The notes under the pieces were generated by a model, which saw nothing but the letters and a program-made list of their open reading frames with translations, did no database searches and was not told the origin of the DNA. The position numbers and the translations under genes were made by a program. Shown here piece by piece: positions 22,641 through 32,287 of a stretch of 64,000 nt of DNA. The DNA lies in the NCBI GenBank assembly GCA_012845835.1, contig JABAKD010000007.1, positions 10,048,888 through 10,112,887 on the forward strand, in the 5' to 3' direction. Each line of letters starts with the position of its first letter. Positions within the stretch are counted from its first letter, which is position 1. The stretch comes from Undaria pinnatifida (Eukaryota > Sar > Phaeophyceae > Laminariales > Alariaceae).

Positions 22641-23600
22641 TAGTCTACATATTGGGTCGTGATTACATACCATATGAGATACGAGCTTTTTTTAACAACG
22701 AGGCTGCAGGATCTCACATGGGGCTCATAGCTTGTATTTTGTGTTTGATCGTACCGGATTCTGAGGATGGATTTGTCTTCGAGCTACGGACAGACGCACA
22801 GGCGCACCGCCCCCATGTGCTCACCCCACTTTGCTCACCATCATCATCAGCTCTCATCCGCTGAGCAAAGCAAGTCAACTAATCAATAAATCGGCTTGGG
22901 GGTCGCCGAACAACATCATCAGCTTCTCTTTTGTATTTATTTGGAGCTCTTTTCTTACGGGTTCACCTGACCGTGACCTGCGCTTGCCTCAAATCATATA
23001 CAAGTAGGCTGTGTCTTCACCGGGTCATCCGGAAGCGAGCCTATATACGAGCGTACACCAGCTAAGAGCTGATACACGCCCACACGTGCCATCTCGTATG
23101 TACAAGAGGTTATAACACTCGCGCCACAGCTGTGGGGTATTTGCGATTGCCAATGTTACCGTGTTTGAGATTTTTTGCCAACTAACTCTGGGTTTGAGGG
23201 CAGGACCAAAGCCACGGTGTGGGGATCACTTTTGGGGGGGCGGGGGGGTGCTGCAGTGGCTAGGGGTAGCTCGGGCGAGCGATCTCCCCACTAAATTTCC
23301 TTTTCGGTCTTAAGCTTTCTTCGTGCCGTTTTAAGTTGTTTGCAGTATGAAATCTGCAGTGGAGTATGGTTAGAGATGCACACTGCCGTCAAGCAAATCG
23401 CCCCCGAAGAACTTTAAGTATTTTAGTCAGCGAGAAACACGGGCACTCCTCTTCTGCGAGTGGCCCAAACCTGAGTGTGAAAAAGTGGGTGGCTTCGTGG
23501 TCTCGTACGACGTTTGGGTCAGGAAAACAAACGAGAATTAATTGACTACAAATACTACTACTGTAAGTAGAAGAAGAGTCGAAACCGTCGAACACGTCAC
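22641..23600. other. Unassigned sequence
   Basis: No gene recognised. A G-run lies at 23,235-23,247 and a GCTCGGGCGAGC palindrome near 23,270, both typical of the GTCACTCGC-type repeats. Confidence 0.4.
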
Positions 23601-23602
23601 GA

Positions 23603-23725
23603 TCTAAAAGGTCAACCCCACCCGCACGAACAATCAGCAAGAGGAAAAAGAAAACATTTATTTATTTATTTTTACCTTAAGCCTATTTTACTCGTGGGTT
23701 AGTTGCTCTTTATTAGACTGTGACA
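23603..23725. repeat. Repeat pair R13, copy a
   Basis: Shares AAGGTCAAC, CACGAACAATC-GCAAGA, TACTCGTGGGTT and GTTGCTCTTT in order with 24,408-24,510. Confidence 0.65.
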
Positions 23726-23728
23726 TTG

Positions 23729-23730
23729 AA

Positions 23731-23772
<42 letters not shown>

Positions 23773-23814
23773 CATTATTATTATTATCATCATCATCATT
23801 ATTATTATTATTTC
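23729..23814. repeat. (ATT)n microsatellite
   Basis: About 85 bp of ATT/ATC triplets. Confidence 0.97.
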
Positions 23815-24133
23815 ATTTTCCATCTGACAATGTAGCGTGAGTGTCAAAAACCATAAACATGATGAAAGAACACAAAATCCAGATGAAAGCGTGGAACGAT
23901 GTTTCCAACAACCAAAAACCACGAAAATACTAGATGTACCTCCCTGTGTTCATGGCCCTGCCCCCTCCAGCCGCAAGAGCCAAGTCCTTCCCCCCATACA
24001 CTTCCGAAGAAGCATCGAACAACAACCCGCTATCCATATAAATGGCTAGTTTGTAACTGCTGCGTGTATGTTCCAACGCGCAGAAGGTTGTGCGGTATTG
24101 CTGCTCAATGCTATCGGCCGTGGCAAGGAAAGA

Positions 24134-24205
24134 ATTATTATTATTATTATTATTGTTGTTGATATTATTATTAGTAGTATTAGTTTTATTATTGTTATTA
24201 TTATT

Positions 24206-24249
<44 letters not shown>

Positions 24250-24250
24250 T
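24134..24250. repeat. (ATT)n microsatellite, interrupted
   Basis: ATT/GTT/AGT triplets. Followed, like the array at 23.8 kb, by GACAATGTAGCGTG, so the microsatellite is part of a larger dispersed unit. Confidence 0.95.
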
Positions 24251-24407
24251 CGCTCCGACAATGTAGCGTGCATGCCTTTCCGATATAAATCGAGTATCCT
24301 TCCATAAAGCAGCAGTAGTAGCACCTAATATGAAGTCGAATGATATTCGTTGGTTGCAATACATACATGTTACGTGCTTTCCAGCCCGTCACGTCACAAC
24401 AATCTAA

Positions 24408-24510
24408 GGTCAACTCCCCACCCACGAACAATCGGCAAGAAAAATCAATCCGTTGTTTTTTTTCTCGCCGTATGTTACTCGTGGGTTGGTTGCTCTTTGG
24501 GTTGTGACTT
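24408..24510. repeat. Repeat pair R13, copy b
   Basis: Partner of 23,603-23,725; see that entry for shared blocks. The two copies, each linked to an ATT array, are about 0.8 kb apart. Confidence 0.65.
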
Positions 24511-25239
24511 GCATCGGCTTCAACACAATTTTTAACTGATTTCCAGCCCAACATAGAGGTTGCAAAAAACGCAAACACCCTACCTTGGCGTATTCTTTCT
24601 CCAGGGGTTTTAGGAAAAAAATGGGACCTTAAGACATAAAAAAAAACTCAGTGGGCGTTGCTCATTTATTTTTCGGTGAAAATTGTTGGCTATCACCATA
24701 CATAAAAGACTAGATAGTCCGGTTGGAGTTAATATTCTCGACCAACCCAACCCAAGGAAATATTTCGCGGGCTGTGGGCGAAAACGGGCCATTTGGGGCG
24801 TGTAGTTTTTTTTTAGTTCATTCGCAGGTTGGCTTGGCCTTACTTAGGCTGTGGCATTCGCCGGTTTCAATACTATCAATATTGTGATTTCCTAGAACAC
24901 ACCCAAGTTTTTTGTCCCGTCAACACAACCTACTACTGTCTCATGAATCGACATAATTTTGCCATGACGATGTGCGATTGGCTAATAATACGTTGATCTC
25001 AGAAAGTCGACGCCGTCAATCAATCAATGTAGGTGGTGGTGTTGTTGGTGTAGTTTGGTTGTTGTAGGTGGAGAGTAGCGGGGGGGGGGGGGGGAAGAAG
25101 GGGGGGGGGCTAAGTTCATGCATAGTCGTTGCCATAAGGACATTAGCTATTGACCCTCGCACTCGCATCCCTATCCCGGTCGGGACGGCGGGGGGAGAGG
25201 GGGTGTACCATTCATTGCTAGAGCATACTCGCTTTTCTG
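24511..25239. other. Unassigned sequence with poly-G
   Basis: Poly-G lies at about 25,079-25,110. The motif GCCATGACGATG near 24,961 resembles the TCATGACG-GAGA units at 21,567 and 22,093. No gene recognised. Confidence 0.4.
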
Positions 25240-25244
25240 CCCAG

Positions 25245-25330
25245 ATGGAGGCAGCAGTGTGCGGCGCTTGCTGTGGCTGTTGCTGAGGCACCTGTTTCAT
25301 GTCAAGCGAGACGTGAGATTGGCTAACTTA
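25245..25330 (+). repeat. Third copy of the hydrophobic-tail unit
   Basis: GATGGAGGCAGCAGTG, GGCGCTTGC, GAGGCACC and GACGTGAGATTGGC follow the same order as 21,515-21,585, allowing a small insertion. Suggests a dispersed or tandem-derived unit; coding unproven. Confidence 0.5.
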
Positions 25331-26769
25331 CAGATCACCAAGGTTTGCAGTGGGGGGTTACTTTCAGGGGGGGGGACGGGGGTTGCAGTGGCTAGGGGTC
25401 ACTCGCGGGAGGACTAAACCTTATGTTCCTTTGCGGACTCTTACATGCATACAGCTTCTTGACGTCTTACAATGACGTTAATCAATCCGAAACCAATCAA
25501 TGTGGAACGGCGGTCTACGCTTCGCATTGTAGAGTCCGTATAAACAAGTATTTTTGTCCGTGAGGTATGTAGAGTCACTCGGGCGAGTGAGTGGCGAAAA
25601 CTCGGCAGTAAAAAATTAGGGTATACCAGGTATATATATCACAAACATCTGTTTTACCGTAGCCATGAATGACCAGTGTTTGCATTTCTCTCAAGCCTTC
25701 GTGTGGCGTGTGTTAAATTTGCGAGAAGAATCTGCAAATTTTACATGGAACGGTACCTATGATCTAGGCCCTTGCGCCGAAAATAAAACGCCTAATAATT
25801 AAGTTTTGCCCGTGGGGTACTGTACACGGAGTGTCATTCGTCTTGCCAGTGGCTCAAACCCGGTCGTGTACACATGGGGGAGCCTCCCCTTGCCGCAGCC
25901 TTTCGTCCTGCGATGATAGGTGTAGCGCACTTCTCGGAATTGTTGAGTAGATTTTTTTTTTTTCTGAAAAAAGGAGCTCCTTATTATCTCAAAATGGTCG
26001 GGATTTTTGAAACATACATCAAGCCTTTTCTTTTTTCGCCCAGGTAGGGCATTGGGATTATCCATCCGCATCGTTTCACTTGCATTTTTTTTCTCTATAC
26101 CAGGTATACAGTAAATCAGCGTTTTGGGTGTGGGGCATATACTAGTTTATAGCACCATAGATAGTTCCTCCAATAATAAGGGAGGAGCTCGGAAAAAAAA
26201 AAAAAAAAAGTGATCCACATTCATTCCTCTCTCTGCCTAATGAAACGAGTGCGACCATCAATGCGTGGGTGTCGTGTTGATGCAGTTGAGGGGTGCCGAG
26301 CGATGGAAAGGAATAGGGGTGGAGTTGGAGTGCAGGTGGGGACGAGAAGAGAGGAACGAAAGGTGTACGCATCCTCTTGCGTATCCGTCTTGTGCCGGGG
26401 TGGCGGCGTCGACCATGTGGCGCAATTCTTGCGAAGCGTGCCACGGTAGAGGATACGATAGCTAAGCACTCTGACGCGTTCGACAAAATAGATAGGTATA
26501 ATAAGGTATAATATACCAGTTTTTGGCTGAATCGTTCTCTGCATGGCGGGGCGTTCACTTGACCCAAAAAGTCGTTCCAATCTCAACATTTTTTTTCGGA
26601 GCTAGTTTCGTTGTATATTTACCCACGTACGGGCCATGGGATTTCTCTCCCTTACTTTCTAGTCTAGACTACATAGTCTACAGCAGGATTTTCTTCTTGT
26701 TTTTTTTGCCCGAAACGGCTTTTTTGGGGAGATAAAAATAACAGCTCTGTAACGCCTTCACAACAACTC
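25331..26769. other. Unassigned sequence
   Basis: Contains GTCACTCGCG palindrome remnants (25,398; 25,574), ATACCAGGTATA-like motifs (25,623; 26,097) and a poly-A run (about 26,193-26,209). Minus frames of 122-141 codons at 26,142-26,589 lack known motifs. Confidence 0.4.
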
Positions 26770-27047
26770 GAGTCATCCCACGATGTAGGGGTTTCCGTTG
26801 TTGGATTAACTAATAACGTACCTCATGTTCGATTGAGCTCCTCACGTGAGGAACTACCGGTTAGTCATTGCTGTCAAGTCATTTCACGAGTACACACTGC
26901 TGTACCAGGTATTGTTTTTAGGACTGAAGCATAGAAGCTTGATCGGGTGTTGTTCGAAAACGAATACCTTCGAGGTCGTTTTTCGAGTGAGATATCCCGA
27001 TCCTCGTGTTATTCGTAGGAGCTCAGGGACTGATTGATGCTGCTGCA
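26770..27047. mobile_element. MITE family H, copy 2
   Basis: Left end GTCATCCCACGATGTAGGGG, internal hairpin GAGCTCCTCACGTGAGGAAC, right part GAGCTCAGGGACTGAT. The right terminal repeat is decayed. Confidence 0.75.
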
Positions 27048-27087
27048 CACCCCCCTTTTCATACCGTGCGATGGCTCCTTCACAGCT

Positions 27088-27160
27088 AGCTGGAAACCCG
27101 TTTTGGGAACGAAATTACTTGAAGTTAGTGTAGGGAGGGGTTGGGGGGCTCTAAGGGGTG
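27088..27160. repeat. Repeat F, copy 1
   Basis: About 75 bp (CTGGAAACCCGTTTT ... GGGGGCTCTAAGGGG). Other copies at 27,230 and 28,498, all in the same orientation. Confidence 0.85.
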
Positions 27161-27229
27161 CGCCTCTACGGTAGAGGGGGGGGGGGCACTGTTGTGGCTG
27201 GAACGTTCGTTTTCTGAACGACTGGACCT

Positions 27230-27308
27230 ACAACTGGAAACCCGTTTTTGGGGACAAGATTACTGGGATTTAGTAAAGGGAGGGGTTCGGGGGCTCTAAG
27301 GGGGTTAA
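27230..27308. repeat. Repeat F, copy 2 (TRIM target)
   Basis: Second copy of repeat F. It ends at the TTAA where TRIM copy 1 is inserted. Confidence 0.85.
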
Positions 27309-27393
27309 TGTTAAGGACTTTAGTGGGGTATTAGTCCGTTTGACCACTTGCAACTGGTTAACCAATAGCTTACCCAAACTAAGCCTTATAACA
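27309..27393 (-). repeat. TRIM copy 1, 3' LTR (left)
   Basis: On the plus strand reads TGTTAAGGAC ... CTTATAACA. Adjacent to the polypurine tract complement (27,394-27,404). Confidence 0.9.
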
Positions 27394-27404
27394 CTCTCCC
27401 CCCC
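27394..27404 (-). other. TRIM copy 1 polypurine tract
   Basis: GGGGGGGAGAG on the minus strand, directly before the 3' LTR, as in TRIM copy 2. Confidence 0.8.
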
Positions 27405-27538
27405 TGAAACGGCGGGATAGCAGGTCGGCCGGATATACGGCGGACCTCTGTCAATATCCAAGCCGTTTCATTTCCTGGGGATACACCGGGGAGAGTATTT
27501 TTCAAGTTCGCTACGGGGAAATCTGAAAAAGTTTATTA

Positions 27539-27597
27539 TGGTGGATGTGGGGATCGAACCCACGACCCAAAAACCCATGGTCCTGCCGACGACGCCA
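27539..27597 (-). other. tRNA-like block inside TRIM copy 1
   Basis: On the minus strand, TGGCGTCGTCGGCAGG resembles an A-box/D-arm, and a perfect T-arm follows (GTGGG stem, TTCGATC loop, CCCAC stem; 27,547-27,563), with the block ending ATCCACCA. No matching 5' acceptor strand and no canonical anticodon loop were found, so this is not a functional tRNA gene. It could supply pol III promoter boxes or be a captured tRNA 3' half. Confidence 0.6.
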
Positions 27598-27599
27598 TT

Positions 27600-27683
27600 T
27601 GTTAAGGACTTAGTGGGGTATTAGTCCGTTTGACCACTTGCAACTGGTTAACCAGTAGCTTACCCAAACTAAGCCTTATAACA
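27600..27683 (-). repeat. TRIM copy 1, 5' LTR (right)
   Basis: 84 bp, nearly identical to 27,309-27,393 (one indel and one substitution seen). Followed by the TTAA target duplication at 27,684-27,687. Confidence 0.9.
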
Positions 27684-27767
27684 TTAACCTCCAAACCGTC
27701 CGAAAATCTCGATTCATTCAATATTGCTTGTTTGTTTGTTTTTTGTCGACACGTTCCTCGTTCGTGG

Positions 27768-28238
27768 TACATGCCTGTATGGCACATGCCTGTATGGTAC
27801 ATGCCTGTATGGTACATGCCTGTATGGTACATGCCTGTATGGTACATGCCTGTATGGTACATACATGCCTGTATGGCACATACATGCCTGTATGGTACAT
27901 ACATACATGCCTGTATGGTACATGCCTGTATGGTACATGCCTGTATGGTACATGCCTGTATGGTACATGCCTGTATGGTACATGCCTGTATGGTACATGC
28001 CTGTATGGTACATGCCTGTATGGTACATGCCTGTATGGTACATGCCTGTATGGTACGTACATGCCTGTATGGTACATGCCTGTATGGTACATGCCTGTAT
28101 GGTACATGCCTGTATGGTGCATGCCTGTATTATGGTACATACATGTCTGTATGGTACATGCCTGTATGGTACATACATGCCTGTATGGTACATGCCTGTA
28201 TGGTACATGCCTGTATGGTACATGCCTGTATGGTACAT
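27768..28238. repeat. 15-bp minisatellite TACATGCCTGTATGG
   Basis: About 31 near-identical units with occasional 4-bp inserts (TACA or ATAC). Period 15 keeps all six frames open (YMPVW, TCLYG and HACMV on the plus strand; HTGMY, YRHVP and TIQAC on the minus), giving frames of up to 216 codons that are repeat artefacts. Confidence 0.97.
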
Positions 28239-28638
28239 GACGCGTGCTACGATGATAGAGGGTGCGGCGCCTTTTTCTAATAGCTACCCCTCGCTTGATG
28301 ATGAGGCATGTCCTTCTGAAACCCAAGAAACTGATTTTGGGGGAGAAAAATAAACCTGCTTTTAATTATCGCGGATGAAAAATCCCATACGATGTAGCCT
28401 CACGAGTAGGAACCAGGTATAGAACAAGGAATCATGTAAAAGAAAAAACAAATATCGTATTTCCGACGATTTTGGGTTAATTAACCCCTTTCTTTACAAC
28501 TGGAAACCCGTTTTTGGGGACAAAATTACTTGGATTTAGTATAGGGAGGGGTTCGGGGGCTCTAAAGGGGTTAAGGAGCCCTGCCATTCAGAAACAATTT
28601 CGGACGAAAACTGCTTACCTCTGTCGTAGCACACGCGT
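28239..28638. mobile_element. MITE family A (GCTACGATAGAGG ends), copy 1
   Basis: Left end GACGCGTGCTACGATGATAG, right end TTACCTCTGTCGTAGCACAC; an inverted pair apart from small indels. The core holds the family text CGACGATTTTGGGTTAA. A copy of repeat F (28,498-28,575) lies within it. Confidence 0.75.
28498..28575. repeat. Repeat F, copy 3
   Basis: Third copy of the ~75-bp repeat (CTGGAAACCCGTTTTTGGGG ... GGGGGCTCTAA), inside MITE A copy 1. Confidence 0.85.
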
Positions 28639-28743
28639 TTATTTTTTTGTGGAATTGTGCCATGATATGGGCCTGCTCATCGGATAAATTTTAACTTGTT
28701 TTTCTCCCTGGATCGATATCTGAGACATGCCACGCTAGGGGTG

Positions 28744-28978
28744 CAGAAGGTTCCAAGAATTTTCTGAGCCCCTACCTAACACAATGATGAGGAGATCATT
28801 ACAGAAGGTTCTGAGAACTTTCTGAGCCCCTACCTAACACGATTATGAGGAGATAATTTCAGAAGGTTCTAGGTATTTTCTGAGCCTCTACCTAACACGA
28901 TGATGAGGAGATAATTACAGAAGGTTCTAAGAATTTTCTGAGCCCCTGACACGATGATGAGAAGATCATTTTCTCACC
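28744..28978. repeat. 58-bp minisatellite, four units
   Basis: Units start at 28,744, 28,802, 28,860 and 28,918, exactly 58 bp apart: CAGAAGGTTC ... TTTTCTGAGCCCCTACCTAA ... GATGAGGAGAT. The fourth unit lacks CTACCTAA. Confidence 0.95.
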
Positions 28979-29155
28979 CGAAAGCGTGACTCCGAAGACA
29001 TTCGTTTTTGCGCAACCCTACCTACCAACATTTCTGTGCGCTAGTAGTTCTAAACCAAATATATATACTCGAGCAGCGATTAGTCATACTCACCGATAGC
29101 TCCACACTTTTTTTGAGGAGCTCAACCGACCAGAAACGTTTGGGCCCGAAAAACG
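28965..29155. mobile_element. MITE family H, copy 3, left part (split by copia)
   Basis: Carries the family text CATTCGTTTTTGCGCAACCC and GAGGAGCTCAACCGACCAGAAACG. Its right end (TCGTGGGATGACTC) is at 35,515-35,528, on the other side of the copia element. Comparison with the uninterrupted copy at 39,715-39,975 shows the pieces join across the AAACG duplication. Confidence 0.82.
29151..29155. other. Copia target site duplication, left
   Basis: AAACG directly before the left LTR, repeated at 35,498-35,502 directly after the right LTR. A 5-bp duplication is normal for copia integrases. Confidence 0.85.
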
Positions 29156-29472
29156 TATTGGAGTACCTTGTACGCGAGGTTGCCTAGGTCATCATGTATG
29201 TGGTGGATCATGTCAAGGTGGGAGCCGTCGATGGGCCGTCGGAAGCAGTCGTAAAAAAAGCAAAAAAGGATGAATATTATTATTATTATTATTGTCTCCG
29301 CCGAAGAAGGAAGGGCACCCAAACGGTTGCAAAATTCACAATTCATCCAACATACATGCCAAATACAAATATTGCAACTCCCTGAATACGAATTTCATAT
29401 TATGATGATCTTCGTAGATACTTTGCAGTTACATTCATCAGACATTGGTACGAGCAAGTTGTCAATCCTACA
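29156..29472 (-). repeat. Copia 3' LTR
   Basis: 317 bp. On the minus strand starts TGTAGGATTGACAAC and ends CTCCAATA. Contains an (ATT)n run (about 29,274-29,294) longer than in the partner LTR. Confidence 0.92.
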
Positions 29473-29481
29473 TCCCTCCGG
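29473..29481 (-). other. Copia polypurine tract
   Basis: CCGGAGGGA on the minus strand, immediately before the 3' LTR start TGTAGG. Confidence 0.7.
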
Positions 29482-30248
29482 CTCGTCGTGACGACTGCCA
29501 TGATAATGCCCATGCCATTCTACATTCCTGCAAACTCAAAAGCAACATTCTCAAATTCAAACAAATTATAAGAGCTTCGCCTCCTAAAAAGTAAAATAAG
29601 CTATGATGTAACTCCCCCACTCCGGAGTCAAGCCACTTTTTGTCCAACCAGTTCCGCTCTGGTTTAGTCCATACCAAGCTCTCAACACGCGCTGGTATTA
29701 TTACAGGACCCTTTGATTAGGGCACTTCTTCAACCAACTATCTATGGAAGCCAGCATTCATCATATCTACCTACTCTACCAGTTCAAAGCAAAGATATCC
29801 TTTCTCAAATTGAATTTTCAAACTAGCTCGCAGATGATAGATAGATGCGTCGTTATTCAACCATCAAAAACCCGCAAAATATATATATACAAATAAATGT
29901 CTTCCTGCTCATAATACACGCCATATCGTCCATCATCAGGGATTGCACCGAAAATGGAGATGAGAAACTTAAACATCGTTAGCATAAGCTCGAAAATCAA
30001 CCTATCTATATCATCTCCCCAGATAATATACTTCAAATCCCAAAAACTCAATGGTGAAATCGAAAAGAAAAATTGCTAAATCGTAACATCAAATGCTCCA
30101 GAAAAAAAAATATTTCCATGTTTTACCCTACAAGTCCGCCGTCAATCTAAATTTTTTAATACAGAAATCATGACAAAAACAAAAATCCCAAACTTCAATA
30201 TCGAAAGTCCCCAAAAGCTACCAAAAATTATCAAAATTCCCCCAAATT
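29482..30248 (-). other. Copia 3' untranslated region
   Basis: About 770 bp between the end of pol and the polypurine tract; AT-rich, no gene seen. Long for a copia 3' UTR, so an insertion cannot be excluded. Confidence 0.55.
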
Positions 30249-30902
30249 CATCGCAAGGGGTTACGGTGGAACTCAAAAGAGTCCCGGGCTATTGCTTTGG
30301 TCAGAAAATCGGCATGCATGCTGGAACTGGGACGGCACGTGGATGGTCGATACATCTTTCCTCCCTACCAGCTCCCTGAGGAAGTGGTGCCGTACGTCGA
30401 TGTGCTTGGAGTTGGAGTTGGTAATGGGGTTCTGCGCAAGTTGCACAGCACCCTCATTGTCCTCGAATACCGGTATGCATGGCATGCCGGCAGTAGGCAA
30501 CATAAAACGCCAAACCTGCCTCAGAAATAGGACTTCCTTCATGACATCTGCAAGCGCCACGTACTCTGCCTCCGTTGTTGTAAGCGTGACGCACTTCTGT
30601 GTCCTAGAAAATCATGACACACAAGCACCCCCGCACATCACTAGCCCCCCCGAAACCGACCTCCTATCAGCTGCCACACTCGCGTAGTCGGCGTCAGCAA
30701 ACGCCTGCAAGCTCAAACCTCTTACTGTACCTCTCTGAAAAGTTAGACCAAATCCGCTCGTCCGTCTCACATATCCTAATATACCCAATGCTGCCCTCCA
30801 GTGCACATACTTGGGAGCTGAACAGTACCTAGCTACTGCTCTCACTGCATTGGAGATGTCCGGCCGAGTCTGAGTTGCCAGCCACATCAGTGAGCCTACC
30901 AA
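30249..30902 (-). pseudogene. Copia RNase H domain, broken
   Basis: The C-terminal domain of copia Pol, which degrades the RNA strand during reverse transcription. The upstream part reads SLMWLATQTRPDIS, the connection segment typical of copia, then FADADYA with the first catalytic Asp. An in-frame TGA follows ACVS, where the family usually has Trp before FSRTQK. After it come TEAEYVAL with the catalytic Glu, FEDNEGAVQLA with the next Asp, and HIDVRHHF. The last residues are shifted by a 4-bp CATG duplication near 30,313; the other frame gives the normal copia ending DFLTK and stops at 30,249. Assignment is secure; the product is not functional. Confidence 0.93.
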
Positions 30903-30990
30903 CTCGCGAAATGGCCAGCCCCCTGGTGCTTCATTCTTGTCGAACTTCGCAAGTTTCGTGCCAATGGGGAGCGGATTACTCTTACATACT

Positions 30991-31700
30991 CTACCCCGTA
31001 TTCGCTCGCCAACTGTTCAGCAATGTCTGCTGGGAAATTGTCAACATCCCCTTCTCCCAATTCCTCTCGTAGAAACACACGGAATACCAACGTAGCTCTC
31101 CAAGACTTTTGACCGGAACCATCTGGTTCAAATCTCTCCCAAATTGATCACACCTTGTCTTCTCTCCAACTGCGAATATGTCATCCACATGCACCACTAT
31201 GGTCATCACTACTCTCTCGTCTTCCATCAACCGGAAAACGCATGCGTCTGCCAGACACTGCAAAAATCTCAAAGTCAACAAACATCTGGTAAGATGGGCA
31301 TGCCATTGCCTCGATGCCTGCTTCAAGCCATAGAGACTCTTTTTTAGCCTCACTATCTTCCCCGATATCCTCCCGCAACCCTGAGGCAAACGCATGAACA
31401 CGTTTTCCTCCAGATCAGATTGCACGAAAGCCTGCTCAATGTCAAAATGGCGCAGGTCGAGGTCTAGTTCACAGGCCATGGCAGTCAACAAACAAACACT
31501 CGAAACAGCAACAGTGGGCGCAAACAATTAATTGCCCAAAATCAACGTAAGGTCTCTGCTCATCCCCCCGTGCTACCATTCTTGCCTTGGTTTTAGTTGG
31601 CCATCCGTACCCATCAGCCTTCCAATCGAACACCCACATTGCGTTGATGTAACTGTCGACTCGTTGCTACATGGGCTCAAATGTCCCCGCCTCCAGTAGT
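30991..31700 (-). pseudogene. Copia reverse transcriptase domain, broken
   Basis: Copies element RNA to cDNA. The main open piece (30,991-31,527) shows HFDIEQAFVQSDL (first catalytic Asp), VFMRLPQGCG, LKKSLYGLKQASRQWH and VHVDDIFAVG, the copia version of the YxDD catalytic box. Upstream, 31,528-31,666 translates in another frame to the N-terminal RT segment with INAMWVFDWKAD, KARMVARGDEQ and YVDFGQL; it follows an in-frame stop after FEPM and joins the next piece by a frameshift. Between 30,900 and 30,990 the frame changes again. All RT landmarks are present in order, so the domain is complete in length but cannot be translated as one protein. Confidence 0.95.
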
Positions 31701-32284
31701 CTGTAGAATTCCCGACCTGAAGAGTCCTTCCAAAGATGCGCGTGTTCGGACCGCATGGCCTCCGTGTGATTCCTGGGGACTTTGAGGTCCCTCGCGTAAC
31801 ATTGCGGCAGATCCGGAGGCTTGTAAGGCGGTCGCTGGTCGTTCAGCGTAGCTTCGATGTCCTCGCGTGCGGCAAGCATTGCCGCCATAGCCCAAGGTAT
31901 CCCCCCGGACATCCCAGCAGATAGCTCTTCTCCGCGGTCCTCCACGGCGGGCGTCAGCTGCTCGCGACCCCCACTATATGAGCTTCCACCGCGATCCTCC
32001 ACGGCAGGCGCCAGCTGCTCGCGGCCCCCACAATATGAGCTCCCACCACGATCCTCCACGGCGGGCGCCAGCTGCTCGCGACGGTCAGCATCAAACGCTC
32101 CACACGTATTCAACATCGACAGAGACTCCTTCTTGCCCGCAATGGACAGAAGCCCAGCGTTGTGACTAAAAGCCTTGCCGTTTTTCACTGGCGGCGGGAG
32201 AGACGGCTCCTCCAGCGTTGGCGAGAAGTGCATCGCCGGCGTGTCTGAAAACTGGATCGTCTTCGAACGGGTACGGCCAGACAC
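31667..32284 (-). pseudogene. Copia Pol linker with tandem 19-residue repeats
   Basis: Lies between integrase and RT. Starts SGRTRSKTIQFSD, has three tandem copies of a 19-residue unit beginning REQLAPAVEDRGGSSY (DNA about 31,925-32,085, 57-bp period), then the RT-proximal segment KVPRNHTEAMRSEHAHLW and GTFEPM, usual at the start of copia RT. Such integrase-RT linkers are variable and low-complexity across copia elements. The repeat number is probably a recent local expansion. Confidence 0.85.
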
Positions 32285-32287
32285 CCG

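Larger units (their letters stand above)
27309..27683 (-). mobile_element. TRIM (miniature LTR retrotransposon), copy 1, minus orientation
   Basis: A complete 375-bp element. Two 84-85 bp LTRs (27,309-27,393 and 27,600-27,683) differ by about two positions, end in TG...CA and are flanked by TTAA on both sides. Read on the minus strand, the 5' LTR is the right copy. It is followed at once by AATGGCGTCGTCGGCAGGA, a primer-binding-site-like TGG start, and the polypurine tract GGGGGGGAGAG abuts the 3' LTR. The 206-bp interior has no coding capacity but holds a tRNA-like block. Structure and sequence match TRIM copy 2 (13,795-14,232). The near-identical LTRs suggest a more recent insertion than copy 2. 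Movement would depend on reverse transcriptase and integrase from another element; the copia element nearby has different LTRs. Confidence 0.9.

Noticed and set aside
27541-27600. Functional tRNA gene on the minus strand
   Set aside because: T-arm is perfect, but there is no 5' acceptor strand and no canonical anticodon loop, and the block sits inside a TRIM. Reported as a tRNA-like part of that element.
27630-28353. Frames of 170-216 codons on both strands over the 15-bp minisatellite
   Set aside because: All six frames are open because the period is divisible by three and the unit contains no stop in any phase. No start context or conserved flank supports translation.
28744-28978. CRISPR array from regularly spaced repeats
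   Set aside because: The whole 58-bp unit is repeated; there are no unique spacers.
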